This document shows positions 41,486 to 51,325 of a stretch of 64,000 bases of DNA, piece after piece. The translations under genes were made by a program, and so were the position numbers. The notes beneath the pieces are model-generated. The model ran no database searches, was not told where the DNA came from, and saw only the letters and a program-made list of their open reading frames with translations. This stretch comes from Xanthomonas campestris pv. badrii (GTDB lineage Bacteria > Pseudomonadota > Gammaproteobacteria > Xanthomonadales > Xanthomonadaceae): positions 2,852,001 through 2,916,000 of the forward strand of contig NZ_CP051651.1 of NCBI RefSeq assembly GCF_012848175.1, in the 5' to 3' direction. Each line of letters starts with the position of its first letter. The stretch's first letter is position 1.

Positions 41486-42432
41486 ATACCGCCATCACCG
41501 CACGCGAACTGTTCGACCAGCAGCGCGACAAGCTGGCGCTGCGCTGGGTCGCCGGACAGAAGGGCGAGCACCGCGAGATCCAGGCCGGCAGCAACAACGC
41601 CCGCCGCCCCTCGCTGGCCGGCTACCTCAATGTGATCTATCCCAACAAGGTGCAGATCCTGGGCACCGAGGAGCTGGCCTGGCTGGATTCGCTGGATGCG
41701 CGCCAGCGGTGGGAGACCATCGAAAAGATCATCCAGGTGCAGCCGCTGGCGCTGGCGATCAGCAAGAACCAGTCCTGCCCGGAAGACCTGCGCGCGGCCG
41801 CCGACGAATCCAATACCCCGTTGTGGATTTCGCCCAAGCGCGGCCACGAGCTGCTCAACCACCTCTCCTACCACCTGGCGCGCACGCTGGCGCCGCGGGT
41901 CACCCTGCATGGCGTGTTCATGGAGATCTATTCGATCGGCGTGCTGATCACCGGCGAAGCCGGCTCGGGCAAGAGCGAGCTGGCGCTGGAGTTGCTCAGC
42001 CGCGGGCATCGCCTGGTGGCCGACGATGCGCCCGAGTTCACCCAGATCGCCCCCGACGTGCTCGACGGCACCTGCCCCGAGCTGCTGCAGGACCTGCTGG
42101 AGGTGCGCGGCCTGGGCGTGCTGAACGTGCGCGACATGTTCGGCGACACCGCGGTGAAGAAGAACAAGTACCTGCGCCTGATCGTGCACCTGACCCGGCC
42201 GATGACCGAGCCCACTCCATCCGGCTACGAGCGCCTGACCGGCGATTCCGGCAGCCGCCACGTGCTGGACCTGGACGTGCCGCTGATCACCCTGCCGGTG
42301 ATGCCCGGCCGCAACCTGGCGGTGTTGACCGAGGCGGCCACGCGGCTGCATATCCTGCGCACCAAGGGCATCGACCCGGCGGCGATGTTCATCGCCCGCC
42401 ACAGCAACCTGCTGGAGCGACGCACGCCATGA
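41482..42432 (+). CDS. hprK: HPr kinase/phosphorylase HprK
   Basis: HprK/P (316 residues) phosphorylates HPr on a serine and reverses the reaction. Walker A is GEAGSGKS (158-165), the family signature is [15 protein letters not shown], and the N-terminal regulatory domain covers about 1-130. HPr itself (44233) keeps the Ser46 site, so the pair is consistent. HprK is common in Xanthomonas but absent from enteric bacteria. It overlaps ptsN and rapZ by 4 bp each. Confidence 0.94.
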   Translation: MNTAITARELFDQQRDKLALRWVAGQKGEHREIQAGSNNARRPSLAGYLNVIYPNKVQILGTEELAWLDSLDARQRWETIEKIIQVQPLALAISKNQSCPEDLRAAADESNTPLWISPKRGHELLNHLSYHLARTLAPRVTLHGVFMEIYSIGVLITGEAGSGKSELALELLSRGHRLVADDAPEFTQIAPDVLDGTCPELLQDLLEVRGLGVLNVRDMFGDTAVKKNKYLRLIVHLTRPMTEPTPSGYERLTGDSGSRHVLDLDVPLITLPVMPGRNLAVLTEAATRLHILRTKGIDPAAMFIARHSNLLERRTP

Positions 42433-43301
42433 GTATTGCGCCCTCCACGCTGATGATCGTGAGCGGGCTGTCCGGCTCGGGCAAATCGGTCGCGCTGAAG
42501 ACCTTCGAAGACCTGGACTACTACTGCTCGGACAATCTGCCGGTGGAGCTGCTGCCGGATTTCGTCAAAAGCCGCCTGCGCGGCAACCCGATTGGCGACC
42601 AGCGACTGGCGGTGGGCATCGACGTGCGCAGCCGCAGCGACCTGACCCAGCTGGCGCAATGGCGCCAGGCTGCACAGGAATACGGTATCGAGGCGCGCCT
42701 GCTGTTCTTCGAAGCCAGCGATGAAGCGCTGATCAAGCGCTACGCCGACACCCGTCGCCGTCATCCGCTGAGCCATCTGGGCCTGGCACTGCCGGAGGCG
42801 ATCACCCGCGAGCGCCAGTTGACCGAGCCGCTGCGCATGCAGGCCGATGCCATCATCGACACCAGCACGCTCAACGTACACCAGTTGCGCCGCCGCGTGG
42901 TCACCGAATTCGCGCTCGGCTCCAACGACCGGTTGTCGCTGTTGTTCGAATCGTTCGCCTACAAGCGCGGCGTGCCGGCCGAAGCCGACTTCGTGTTCGA
43001 TGCGCGCGTGCTGCCCAATCCGCACTGGGATCCGGAGCTGCGCCCGCTCACTGGCCGCGATGCCGGCGTGCGCGAGTACCTGGACAACGAGGCGGACGTG
43101 CAGCGCTACAGCGCGCAGATCGTGGACCTGCTGGACACCTGGCTACCGCGCCTGCGCAACGACACCCGCAGCTACGTGACGATTGCGTTTGGCTGCACCG
43201 GCGGCAAGCACCGTTCGGTCTACATGGCCGAGCGCATGGCGCGGCATGCGCGCGAGCAGGGCTGGCCGGAAGTGGCGACGTTTCATCGCGAGCAGGACTG
43301 A
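42429..43301 (+). CDS. rapZ: RNase adapter protein RapZ
   Basis: RapZ (290 residues) binds small RNAs and, in E. coli, controls GlmZ and so glucosamine-6-phosphate synthesis. The N-terminal Walker A is GLSGSGKS (13-20), and the C-terminal RNA-binding domain includes [16 protein letters not shown]. Its C-terminus and the upstream hprK stop overlap the neighbours by 4 bp. In Xanthomonas its RNA targets are not clear. Confidence 0.94.
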   Translation: MSIAPSTLMIVSGLSGSGKSVALKTFEDLDYYCSDNLPVELLPDFVKSRLRGNPIGDQRLAVGIDVRSRSDLTQLAQWRQAAQEYGIEARLLFFEASDEALIKRYADTRRRHPLSHLGLALPEAITRERQLTEPLRMQADAIIDTSTLNVHQLRRRVVTEFALGSNDRLSLLFESFAYKRGVPAEADFVFDARVLPNPHWDPELRPLTGRDAGVREYLDNEADVQRYSAQIVDLLDTWLPRLRNDTRSYVTIAFGCTGGKHRSVYMAERMARHAREQGWPEVATFHREQD

Positions 43302-43847
43302 GGAGCTGGGAATCGGGAATCGGGAATCGGGAGTCGGGAGTCGGGAGTCGGGAATCGGGAATCGGGATTTGGGAATCGTCAAAGCGGTATCTGGGGGTCT
43401 GTGGCTGCATGTGCACATGGAGAAGAGCCACGGATGCATGATCCTTTTTGAATCTGGTTGTTTGTGGATGGCTTGGGTTGGGTGGGTGCTGTGGAGAGTT
43501 GCCGCTCTGCATTCGGCGCTGCTGGATTGTTGATGTGTCTGAAACGTCGCTCGGCGCTTTCGCGCTACGTGCTTGCGACGTTGCGTTCAAGGCGTGGCTG
43601 GTGGTATCGGCCATGCATCGCCCTTCCCCCTTGCGCCTGTCGCGGGTATTGCAGCGCTCGCTTGCGAGCTGGTCTGCATTGGCAATGCTGCCCACATCAC
43701 GAATCGGTGCGTCCTAGGCTGAAAAACGCGATCGCTGCGCGTGGTCACACTAGTCGCTGCGATGGAGCTAAACGGCTATTCAGTTCGCAACACACCGGTG
43801 CGGGCAAACGCTATCGCGCAGTCATGCCGACCTGTTAACGTTTCGAC
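43302..43847. other. Intergenic region with heptamer array between rapZ and EIIA-Man
   Basis: No gene is seen in 546 bp. At 43308-43377 ten tandem copies of a 7-bp unit (GGGAATC, three of them GGGAGTC and one GGGATTT) follow rapZ immediately. The rest (43380-43847) is lower in GC, without a clear frame or repeat, and should hold the promoter of the EIIA-HPr-EI operon. Confidence 0.55.
43308..43377. repeat. Ten-copy GGGAATC heptamer array
   Basis: Ten consecutive 7-bp units: GGGAATC three times, GGGAGTC three times, GGGAATC twice, GGGATTT, GGGAATC. The same unit or its complement occurs at 9661-9688. Such arrays vary in copy number between strains, so this is a possible typing marker. Confidence 0.85.
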
Positions 43848-44240
43848 ATGGCCTGTGGCATTCTCCTCATTACTCATCCCGGCATCGGCGCAGCGTTGTT
43901 GAACGTGGCGACGGGGCTGTTGCGGCAGCTGCCGCTGAAGACCGAAGCGTTCGACGTACCGTTCGATGCAGACCTGGACGCATTGCTGCCCCAGGCCTCG
44001 TCGGCGATGCGACGGGTCGACAGTGGCGACGGCGTGCTGGTCATGACCGACCTGTATGGCGCCAGCCCCAGCAATCTCGCCAGCCGGTTGGCAAGGCTCG
44101 GCACGCCGGTTCGACGGGTGTCCGCATTGAGCCTGCCGATGCTGCTGCGGGTGATGAATTACCCCGAACAAGGTTTGCAGGAGCTGCCCGCCACCGCGGC
44201 GGCAGGCACCCGCAACGGAGCGATCATCGACGATGCTTGA
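43848..44240 (+). CDS. PTS EIIA component, mannose family
   Basis: A 130-residue stand-alone EIIA-Man domain. The phosphorylation site His10 is in LLITHPGIGAAL. There is no IIB, IIC or IID partner nearby, so it is likely regulatory rather than a sugar transporter part. The stop overlaps the HPr gene by 8 bp. In Xanthomonas, this protein is part of the partial PTS that controls other functions. Confidence 0.9.
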   Translation: MACGILLITHPGIGAALLNVATGLLRQLPLKTEAFDVPFDADLDALLPQASSAMRRVDSGDGVLVMTDLYGASPSNLASRLARLGTPVRRVSALSLPMLLRVMNYPEQGLQELPATAAAGTRNGAIIDDA

Positions 44241-44502
44241 ACGCGAACTCATTGTGTCCAACCGACTCGGACTGCATGCGCGGGCGACCGCCAAGCTGGT
44301 GCAGACGCTGTCGTCCTTCCGCAGCAACGCCACGCTGGCGGCCAAGGGCCGCGAAGTCAACGCCAAGAGCATCATGGGCGTGATGCTGCTGGCCGCCGGC
44401 CAGGGCACCAGCGTGGTGGTGCGGCTGGATGGCGAAGACGAGGCCGAGGCCTTGCAGGCATTGGTCGACCTGTTCGAGCGTCGTTTCGACGAGGACAGCT
44501 GA
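44233..44502 (+). CDS. ptsH: Phosphocarrier protein HPr
   Basis: HPr (89 residues) carries phosphate from EI to EIIA proteins. The histidine site is H15 in GLHARATAK, and the regulatory serine is S46 in NAKSIMGVM, the target of HprK/P. Length is normal. It overlaps the EIIA gene and lies 58 bp before ptsI. The presence of both sites with HprK in the same window supports Ser/His dual control. Confidence 0.95.
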   Translation: MLERELIVSNRLGLHARATAKLVQTLSSFRSNATLAAKGREVNAKSIMGVMLLAAGQGTSVVVRLDGEDEAEALQALVDLFERRFDEDS

Positions 44503-44560
44503 GCATGCGTGGCGTCGGTGCCGTAGCGACCGACACGGCGCGGCTGCGCCAGGGGCACGC

Positions 44561-46300
44561 ATGAGTCTGCGCCTGCGCGGACACGGCGCCGCACGCGGCA
44601 ATGCACTCGGGCGCGCGCGCGTGCGCCAGAGCCACACGCTGGAAGTGGCCGAGCAACGCGTGCCGGCCAGCCAGGTGGAGGCGCAGTTGCAGCGCCTGCA
44701 CACCGCCATCGATGCGGCACGCGGCGAAATGCAGCAGTTGCGCGACCGCCTGCATGGCGCGCTGGCACGCGAGGTCGGCGAATTCCTCGAACTGCATGCG
44801 CTGCTGCTGGACGACCCCGAACTGCTGCAGGGCCTGGACGAGCTGATCCGCACCCATCGCTACAGTGCCGACTATGCCCTGCGCGTACAACGCGACCGGC
44901 TGGCGGCGGTGTTCGATGGCATGGAAGACGCCTACCTCAAGAGCCGCATGGACGATCTGGACCATGTGATCGGGCGCATCCATGCGTTTCTGCACAAGCG
45001 TGCGCCCGACCTCAAGGGCGTGGCCGGCGAGATCCTGGTCTGCGACAACGTCGCCCCGTCCGAACTGGCGCAGCTGCAGGCCCAAGGCGTGGTCGGCATC
45101 GTCACCACCGCTGGCAGTGCGCTGTCGCATAGCGCGATCCTGGCGCGCAGCCTGCACCTGCCGCTGGTGGTGGGCGTCAGCGATGCAGTGCAGAAGATCG
45201 ACGATGGCGATGTGCTGATCGTCGACGCCGGCTCCGGCCAGGTGATCGTGGATCCCACGCCCGAGCATCTGCGCGACTACCGCGAGCGCCTGCGCGCGCT
45301 GGCCAAGGAACAGCGCGAACTGGGGCGGTTGCGCTCCAAGCCCACGCGCACGCGCGACAACATCGACATCACCCTGCTCGCCAACGCCGAATCGCTGGAA
45401 GACGTGGCGCGCGCGCATGCCATGGGCGCCAGCGGGCTGGGGCTGTATCGCACCGAATTCCTGTTCCTGCAGCGCAACGAGCTGCCGGACGAAGACGAGC
45501 AGTTCCAGGCCTACCGCGACACCGTGCTGGGCATGAGCGGCCGGCCGGTGACCATCCGCACGCTGGATCTGGGCGCCGACAAGGCCGACCGCACCGGGCT
45601 GACGCTGAGCGACGAGGACAACCCGGCGCTGGGCCTGCGCGGTGTGCGGCTGTCGCTGGCCCGTCCTGCGGTGGCGCAGACGCAGCTGCGCGCCATCCTG
45701 CGCGCCTCCGGCTACGGGCCGGTGCGCATCCTGGTGCCGATGGTCAGCGGCCGCGAAGAAATCCAGTTGCTGCGCAAGCAGCTGAAGAAGCTGAGCGCGC
45801 AGTTGCGCGCCGAAGGCCACGAGATCGCCGAGCACATTCCACTGGGTGCGATGATCGAAGTGCCTGCCGCGGCGCTGGCGCTGGACTGCTTCATCGACGC
45901 TATCGATTTCCTGTCGATCGGCACCAACGATCTGGTGCAATACCTGCTGGCAGTGGACCGCAACAACGAGGCACTGGGCGAGTTGTATTCGCCGTTGCAT
46001 CCGGCAGTGCTGCGGCTGATCGCGCAGGTGATCGCCACCGGACGCAGGGATGGCAAGCCGGTGGCGGTGTGCGGCGAAATCGCCGGCGACCCGCGCTTCG
46101 TGCCGATGCTGCTGGCGCTGGGGCTCACCGAGTTCAGCCTGCACCCGGCCACCCTGCTGGAAGTACGCCGCGCCATTCGCGACAGCCATCTAGGCGAGCT
46201 GCGCGTGCATGGCGAAACATTGCTGCGCGCACGCGACCGCAAGGGCATCGAGAAATGGCTGGCCGCCATCGCACAGGACAACAGCAGCAAGAGCAGCTAG
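44561..46300 (+). CDS. ptsI: Phosphoenolpyruvate-protein phosphotransferase EI
   Basis: EI (579 residues) takes phosphate from PEP and starts the PTS relay. The N-terminal HPr-binding domain is helical (about 30-145), the active His190 is in GSALSHSAIL, and the C-terminal barrel carries the PEP-site cysteine in VCGEIAGDPRF. The ATG at 44561 gives the standard start after HPr; upstream frame extension is unrelated. A GAF domain is absent, so this is the sugar-type EI rather than EI-Ntr (PtsP). There is no PTS permease in the window. Confidence 0.95.
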   Translation: MSLRLRGHGAARGNALGRARVRQSHTLEVAEQRVPASQVEAQLQRLHTAIDAARGEMQQLRDRLHGALAREVGEFLELHALLLDDPELLQGLDELIRTHRYSADYALRVQRDRLAAVFDGMEDAYLKSRMDDLDHVIGRIHAFLHKRAPDLKGVAGEILVCDNVAPSELAQLQAQGVVGIVTTAGSALSHSAILARSLHLPLVVGVSDAVQKIDDGDVLIVDAGSGQVIVDPTPEHLRDYRERLRALAKEQRELGRLRSKPTRTRDNIDITLLANAESLEDVARAHAMGASGLGLYRTEFLFLQRNELPDEDEQFQAYRDTVLGMSGRPVTIRTLDLGADKADRTGLTLSDEDNPALGLRGVRLSLARPAVAQTQLRAILRASGYGPVRILVPMVSGREEIQLLRKQLKKLSAQLRAEGHEIAEHIPLGAMIEVPAAALALDCFIDAIDFLSIGTNDLVQYLLAVDRNNEALGELYSPLHPAVLRLIAQVIATGRRDGKPVAVCGEIAGDPRFVPMLLALGLTEFSLHPATLLEVRRAIRDSHLGELRVHGETLLRARDRKGIEKWLAAIAQDNSSKSS

Positions 46301-46618
46301 AACAGCGCTGCTGTACTTCCTTCTCCGCGTACGGGGGAGCGCTGCTGCACTTCCTTCTCCGCGTGCGGGGGAGCGCTGCTGCACTTCCTTCTCCCGCGTG
46401 CGGGGGAAGGTGCCCGTAGGGCGGATGGGGGCGCCGCGCCGAGCATCGGCCTGGCAATCAATGACCCGGTCACTACTGACGGACCTCGTGGCGGCACCCA
46501 GCGTTTGCCAAGCGCGCCGGCACTGTATGTTTCGTCATCGCGCGCAAGCGATAATGCCGTGCTGACCCAGCACCGCGTCTTCCACTGATGGCGCGTCCAC
46601 TCTTCCGGGGAGCCGCGC
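46301..46618. repeat. Intergenic region with a three-copy 34-bp repeat
   Basis: No gene is seen. From 46305 a 34-bp unit beginning GCGCTGCTG is repeated three times in tandem (starts at 46305, 46339, 46373), each holding CCTTCTCCGCG and GGGGGA arms that can form a hairpin. The third runs into GGTGCCCGTAGGGCGGATGGGGGCG, linking it to the dispersed repeat family at 5886, 9436 and 23500. The remaining 180 bp should hold the mgtE promoter. Confidence 0.75.
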
Positions 46619-47980
46619 ATGGCCGAAGCCGTCCGCCACGACAAGACCGCGCGCCAGCTACGATTGCTGTCCGACGCGCTGGATAGCGGACGCCTGGGGC
46701 CGGTGCGCCGGTTGGTCAATACGCTGGCGCCGGCGGAGATCGGCAACCTGCTCGAGTCGCTGCCACCGGGCAAGCGTGAAGTGGTGTGGGGGTTGGTCGA
46801 CCCGGAAGACGATGGCGAAGTGCTGCTGCACGTCGGCGACGAAGTCCGCGAAAGCCTGCTGGCCGACATGGACCCGGACGAAATCGTCGCCGCGGTCGAA
46901 GACCTGGACATCGACGATCTGGCCAACCTGGTCGAGGACCTGCCCGATACCGTCATCGACGAAGTGCTCAAGTCGATGGATCGCGAGAACCGCGAGCGAC
47001 TCGAACAGGTGCTGTCGTATCCGGAAGACACCGCCGGCCGCCTGATGAATCCGGACGTGGTGACAGTGCGCGCCGACGTCAACGTCGATGTGGTGCTGCG
47101 CTATCTGCGCCTGCGCGGCGAGCTGCCCGATCATACCGACCACCTGTACGTGGTGAGCCGTCGCCACCAGTATCTGGGCCGCGTGCCATTGGCAGCGCTG
47201 GTCACCCACGAGGACAGCACCCCGGTCAACCGGCTGATCGACGACGAACAGCCAGCCATCGACGTGGGCGACGGCTCGGACGAGGTAGCGCGCCGCTTCT
47301 CCGACCACGACTGGATCTCCGCGCCGGTGGTGGACGACAACAACATCCTGCTCGGCCGCATCACCATCGACGACGTGGTCGACATCATCCGCGAGCAGGC
47401 CGAGCACCAGGCGTTGAGCGCCGCCGGCCTGGACGAGGACGAGGACATGTTCAGCCCGGCGCGGCGCGCGTTCCGGCGCCGCCTGATCTGGCTGGGCATC
47501 AACCTGTGCACCGCCTTCCTGGCCTCCAGCGTGGTCAGCCAGTTCGAGGGCACCATCGAAAAACTGGTCGCGCTGGCAGCGCTGATGCCGATCGTGGCCG
47601 GCATGGGCGGCAACGCCGGCACCCAGGTGCTGGCGCTGATGGTACGCGGCCTGGCGCTGGGGCAGATCGGCTCATCCAACGTGATGACCCTGCTCAAGAA
47701 GGAACTCACCGTGGCGCTGATCAACGGGCTGTGCCTGGGCATCGGGCTTGGCCTGATCGTGCTGGTCTGGTTCGGCCAGCCAATGCTGTCGCTGGTGATC
47801 GGCACCGCACTTACCGTCAACATGCTCACTGCCGCCTTCGGCGGGGTGCTGGTGCCGGTGACGCTCAAGCGCCTGGGCTTCGATCCGGCATTGGCGGGCG
47901 GGGTGATCCTGACCACGCTGACCGACGTGATGGGCTTCCTGAGCTTCCTGGGCCTTGCCACCTTGATCCTGCTGCACTGA
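46619..47980 (+). CDS. mgtE: Magnesium transporter MgtE
   Basis: MgtE (453 residues) is a homodimeric Mg2+ channel. The N-terminal helical domain (about 20-130) and two CBS domains (about 136-255) form the cytoplasmic Mg2+ sensor that closes the pore at high Mg2+. Five membrane helices occupy about 285-450 and include the conserved GGNAGTQ pore motif. Length is typical. It is a single gene after the PTS operon. Confidence 0.94.
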   Translation: MAEAVRHDKTARQLRLLSDALDSGRLGPVRRLVNTLAPAEIGNLLESLPPGKREVVWGLVDPEDDGEVLLHVGDEVRESLLADMDPDEIVAAVEDLDIDDLANLVEDLPDTVIDEVLKSMDRENRERLEQVLSYPEDTAGRLMNPDVVTVRADVNVDVVLRYLRLRGELPDHTDHLYVVSRRHQYLGRVPLAALVTHEDSTPVNRLIDDEQPAIDVGDGSDEVARRFSDHDWISAPVVDDNNILLGRITIDDVVDIIREQAEHQALSAAGLDEDEDMFSPARRAFRRRLIWLGINLCTAFLASSVVSQFEGTIEKLVALAALMPIVAGMGGNAGTQVLALMVRGLALGQIGSSNVMTLLKKELTVALINGLCLGIGLGLIVLVWFGQPMLSLVIGTALTVNMLTAAFGGVLVPVTLKRLGFDPALAGGVILTTLTDVMGFLSFLGLATLILLH

Positions 47981-48103
47981 CCGCGTGCAGCATCGGCCAT
48001 CCTGGCGATCGCATGAATCCACGGCACCCACCGCCGCCGCGTGACGTGCCAGCGCACGTGCATGCGGTAATACTGCAGACCTGTATTGGATGGAGAGCCG
48101 TGC

Positions 48104-48901
48104 GTGATCTTACGTTGCGTCGTACTTGGACTGCTTGCGCTGGTGCTTGCCGGCTGCTCCAGCATGGGTGAGCATCGACAGGATGGCCGCAGCGGCCACT
48201 TCGTCAGCCGCACCTTGCAGATGGAAGGCCGGCTGTATCGCTATCAGGTGTTCGTCCCGGCTGCCAAGGCGGCGCGGCCGTTGCCGATCGTGTTGTTCCT
48301 GCATGGTTCGGGCGAACGCGGCGACAACGGACGCGACCAGGCCGAGGTCGGAGTAGGCCCCTACCTGAGCGAACACACCGCCCGGTTTCCAGCGCTGGTG
48401 GTGTTGCCGCAGGTGCCCGACAACGAAGAATGGATGGGCATCAACGCGCGCATGGCCATCGCCGCGCTGGATGCTGCCAGCGCCGAGTTCGCTGCCGACC
48501 CGCAGCGCACGTATCTGACCGGCATCTCGATGGGCGGTTACGGCGCATGGGAAATCGGCCTGATGCAGCCACAGCGCTTTGCCGCGATCGTGCCCATCTG
48601 CGGCGCGCTCAAGGCTCCGCGCGATGAGCGCCGCACACTGTATGTGAGCCTCGTGGCCAAGGAAGCAGACCCGTATACGGCAGCGGTCACCCAGCTTCGG
48701 CACGTGCCGATCTGGACCTTCCATGGCGCCAAGGACACCTCGGTGCCACCGCATGACGACCGCGCGCTGTACCGCGCTGCAAAAGGCGTGGGTGCCAACC
48801 TGCGCTACAGCGAATATCCGGAAGGCAACCACAACGTCTGGGACGCGACCTACGCGGACCCGGCGATGTGGGAGTGGATGTTCAAGCAGCGCCTGCGCTG
48901 A
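48104..48901 (+). CDS. Alpha/beta-hydrolase lipoprotein (esterase/phospholipase-like)
   Basis: A 265-residue lipoprotein: hydrophobic signal with lipobox LAGC, then an alpha/beta-hydrolase of the phospholipase/carboxylesterase (PHB depolymerase-like) type. The nucleophile is Ser in GISMGGYGAW, the oxyanion region is LHGSGERG, and the acid and His follow in HGAKDTSVP and EGNHNVW. The GTG at 48104 has a GGAGAG site six bases upstream; a TTG at 48086 is an alternative. It should act in the periplasm or at the outer membrane. Substrate unknown. Confidence 0.85.
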   Translation: MILRCVVLGLLALVLAGCSSMGEHRQDGRSGHFVSRTLQMEGRLYRYQVFVPAAKAARPLPIVLFLHGSGERGDNGRDQAEVGVGPYLSEHTARFPALVVLPQVPDNEEWMGINARMAIAALDAASAEFAADPQRTYLTGISMGGYGAWEIGLMQPQRFAAIVPICGALKAPRDERRTLYVSLVAKEADPYTAAVTQLRHVPIWTFHGAKDTSVPPHDDRALYRAAKGVGANLRYSEYPEGNHNVWDATYADPAMWEWMFKQRLR

Positions 48902-48911
48902 GCGTCAACGC

Positions 48912-49928
48912 TCAATGGTGATAACCGGTCTGGGCAGTGATCTTGCCGCGGAACACCCGGTACGACCACACCGTGTAGCCCAGGATCAGCGGCAGCAACA
49001 TCACCAGCCCCACCATCGCGAACAGCTGCGAGGACGGCGGCGCGGCCGCCTGCCAGAGGGTGTAGACCGGCGGCACCAGATACGGCCACATGCCCAGCAC
49101 CAGGCCCAGGAAGCCGAGCACGAACAAGCCCATCGCCAGCAGGAATGGCGCCGTGTCCGCTCGCCCCGGCTCGGCCGCGCGCCACAGCGCATAGCCCACC
49201 ACGGCAACCAGCACCGGCACCGGCATCAACCACAGGTAATGCGCATCGTTGAACCAGCGCTCCATCACATGCGATTGCAGCGACGGCAACCAGGCGCTGA
49301 CCAGGCCGATGAAGATCAACACGCTGATGGTCAATGGCCGGCTCAACTGCCGCGCCAACTGCTGCACGTGACCCTCCGTCTTGAGAATCAGCCAGGTGCT
49401 GCCGAGCAACGCATAGCCGAACACCAGGGCCGCACCGGTCAGCATCGCGAACGGGCTGAACCAGCCCCAGACCCCGCCGACATAGCGGTCGTTCTCGATC
49501 GGCAGGCCCTGCACCAGCGCGCCCAGGATCACGCCCTGCGCAAAGGTGGCCAGGATCGAACCGGCGGCGAAGGCATTGCTCCACAGCCGCCGCGAGCGGT
49601 GCGCCTTGAAGCGGAACTCGAACGCCACCCCACGGAACACCAGCGCCATCACCATCAACAACACCGGCAGATACAGCGCCGACAGGATCACCGCATAGGC
49701 CTTGGGAAAGGCGGCCAGCAGCCCTGCCCCACCCAGCACCAGCCAGGTTTCGTTGCCGTCCCAGATCGGCGCGGCGGTGTTCATCATCAGGTCCAGTTGC
49801 GCTTCGTCCTTGCGGAACGGCGCCAGGATGCCGATGCCGAGCACGAAGCCGTCCAGCACCACGTACATCAGCACGCCGAAGCCGATCACCGCAAACCACG
49901 CCACCGGCAGGAGGGTCGTCATGTCCAT
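48912..49928 (-). CDS. cydB: Cytochrome bd-type quinol oxidase subunit II
   Basis: CydB (338 residues) is an eight-to-nine-helix partner of CydA. Recognisable features are the start VVLDGFVLGIG and the AAPIWDGNETWLVLGG block, conserved in the family. The ATG at 49928 shares a base with the cydA stop (TGATG), so the subunits are coupled. The oxidase reduces oxygen with quinol at high affinity without pumping protons. No cydX-like small subunit was identified downstream. Confidence 0.93.
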   Translation of the reverse strand: MDMTTLLPVAWFAVIGFGVLMYVVLDGFVLGIGILAPFRKDEAQLDLMMNTAAPIWDGNETWLVLGGAGLLAAFPKAYAVILSALYLPVLLMVMALVFRGVAFEFRFKAHRSRRLWSNAFAAGSILATFAQGVILGALVQGLPIENDRYVGGVWGWFSPFAMLTGAALVFGYALLGSTWLILKTEGHVQQLARQLSRPLTISVLIFIGLVSAWLPSLQSHVMERWFNDAHYLWLMPVPVLVAVVGYALWRAAEPGRADTAPFLLAMGLFVLGFLGLVLGMWPYLVPPVYTLWQAAAPPSSQLFAMVGLVMLLPLILGYTVWSYRVFRGKITAQTGYHH

Positions 49929-51325
49929 CAGGCAGCTCCATCGATCGGTTCGTCGGCGGCCGAGAGCGGCCGTGCAGGCGTGTGTTCGCCATGGTCTAGC
50001 TGCGGCGCATCGTGCGGAGTTGGCCCGATCTTGCCGATCTTGACCAGGTACCAGATGCCCCAGCCGAACACGAACGCGTAGCCGGCCACATACACCGACA
50101 ACGAGATGGCGGTCATCAACGCCGATTGCGGGCCGACTGCGTCGGCAGTGCGCAGCAGCCCGTAGACCACGTATGGCTGGCGGCCGATTTCGGTGACGAA
50201 CCAGCCGGAAATCAACGCAATGAAGCCGCTCGGCAGCATCCAGCGCCAGGTCGCCAGCAACCAGCGCCACTGCACCAGCGTGCCGCGCCACAACGCGAAC
50301 GCCGACACCCAGGCCACCAGCAGCATCAGCGAGCCGATCCCGACCATGATGCGGAAGGCGAAGAACACCGGCGTCACCGGCGGGCGCTCGTGCGCCGGCA
50401 CCGAGGTCAGCGGCGCGATGCTGCCATCCAGGCTGTGGGTCAGGATCAGGCTGCCCAGGCGCGGAATCGCCAGCGCGTAATCGTTGCGCTCGGCCTGCGC
50501 GTTCGGCAATGCGAAGACCACCAGCGGAAATCCCTTGCCGGGTTCTTCGGCGTGCCAGTGCGCCTCCATCGCCGCGATCTTCATCGGCTGATGCTTGAGC
50601 GTATTCAACCCATGCATGTCGCCGACGAAGATCTGCAGCGGCACGGTGATGGCCGCAAATACCACCGCCAGCTTGAGCATGCGCAGGCCCGCCTCGCGGT
50701 GCACGCCACGGTGCAGATACCAGGCACCCACCGCGCCGACCACAAAACAGGTGGTGATGAACGAGCCCAGCGCCATATGCGCAAGCCGATACGGAAACGA
50801 GGGGTTGAAGATGATCTTCAACCAGTCGACCGGATGCACGATCCCATCGATGACCTCGTATCCGGCCGGCGTCTGCAGCCAGCTATTGGAGGAGAGAATC
50901 CAGAACGTGGACAACAGCGTGCCCAGTGCCACCATGCAGGTGGCGAAGAAGTGCAGGCGCTCGGAAATGCGGCCCCAGCCAAACATCATCACGCCCAGGA
51001 AGCTCGCTTCCAGGAAGAACGCGGTGAGGACCTCGTAGCTCAGCAGCGGGCCGATCACGCTGCCGGCAATCCGGCTCAGTTCCGGCCAGTTGGCGCCGAA
51101 CTGGAAGGCCATCACGATGCCGCTGACCACGCCCATGCCGAAGGACACGGCGAAGATCTTCTGCCAGAAGAAATACAGCTCGCGCCAGACCGGCAGGCGG
51201 GTGCGCAGCCAGCGCCATTCCAGGAACGCCAGCAGGCTGGAGAGACCGATGGTGAACGCAGGAAACAGCACGTGGAACGCGATGACGAATCCGAACTGGA
51301 TCCGCGACAGCAGCAAGGCGTCCAT
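49928..51325 (-). CDS. cydA: Cytochrome bd-type quinol oxidase subunit I
   Basis: CydA (465 residues) binds haems b558, b595 and d. An axial His lies in IAFHVLFPAF (H18), and later His and Met ligands follow in the membrane helices. At 465 residues it is shorter than E. coli CydA, which fits the short Q-loop (CIO, cyanide-insensitive) subgroup. The ATG at 51325 has a strong GGAGG site. It is the first gene of cydAB. Confidence 0.93.
   Translation of the reverse strand: MDALLLSRIQFGFVIAFHVLFPAFTIGLSSLLAFLEWRWLRTRLPVWRELYFFWQKIFAVSFGMGVVSGIVMAFQFGANWPELSRIAGSVIGPLLSYEVLTAFFLEASFLGVMMFGWGRISERLHFFATCMVALGTLLSTFWILSSNSWLQTPAGYEVIDGIVHPVDWLKIIFNPSFPYRLAHMALGSFITTCFVVGAVGAWYLHRGVHREAGLRMLKLAVVFAAITVPLQIFVGDMHGLNTLKHQPMKIAAMEAHWHAEEPGKGFPLVVFALPNAQAERNDYALAIPRLGSLILTHSLDGSIAPLTSVPAHERPPVTPVFFAFRIMVGIGSLMLLVAWVSAFALWRGTLVQWRWLLATWRWMLPSGFIALISGWFVTEIGRQPYVVYGLLRTADAVGPQSALMTAISLSVYVAGYAFVFGWGIWYLVKIGKIGPTPHDAPQLDHGEHTPARPLSAADEPIDGAA

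Noticed and set aside
43308..43377. CRISPR-like array
   Set aside because: The units are contiguous 7-mers without spacers.
43183..43533. A small plus-strand frame at the end of rapZ
   Set aside because: It overlaps rapZ and reads through the heptamer array; no coding character.
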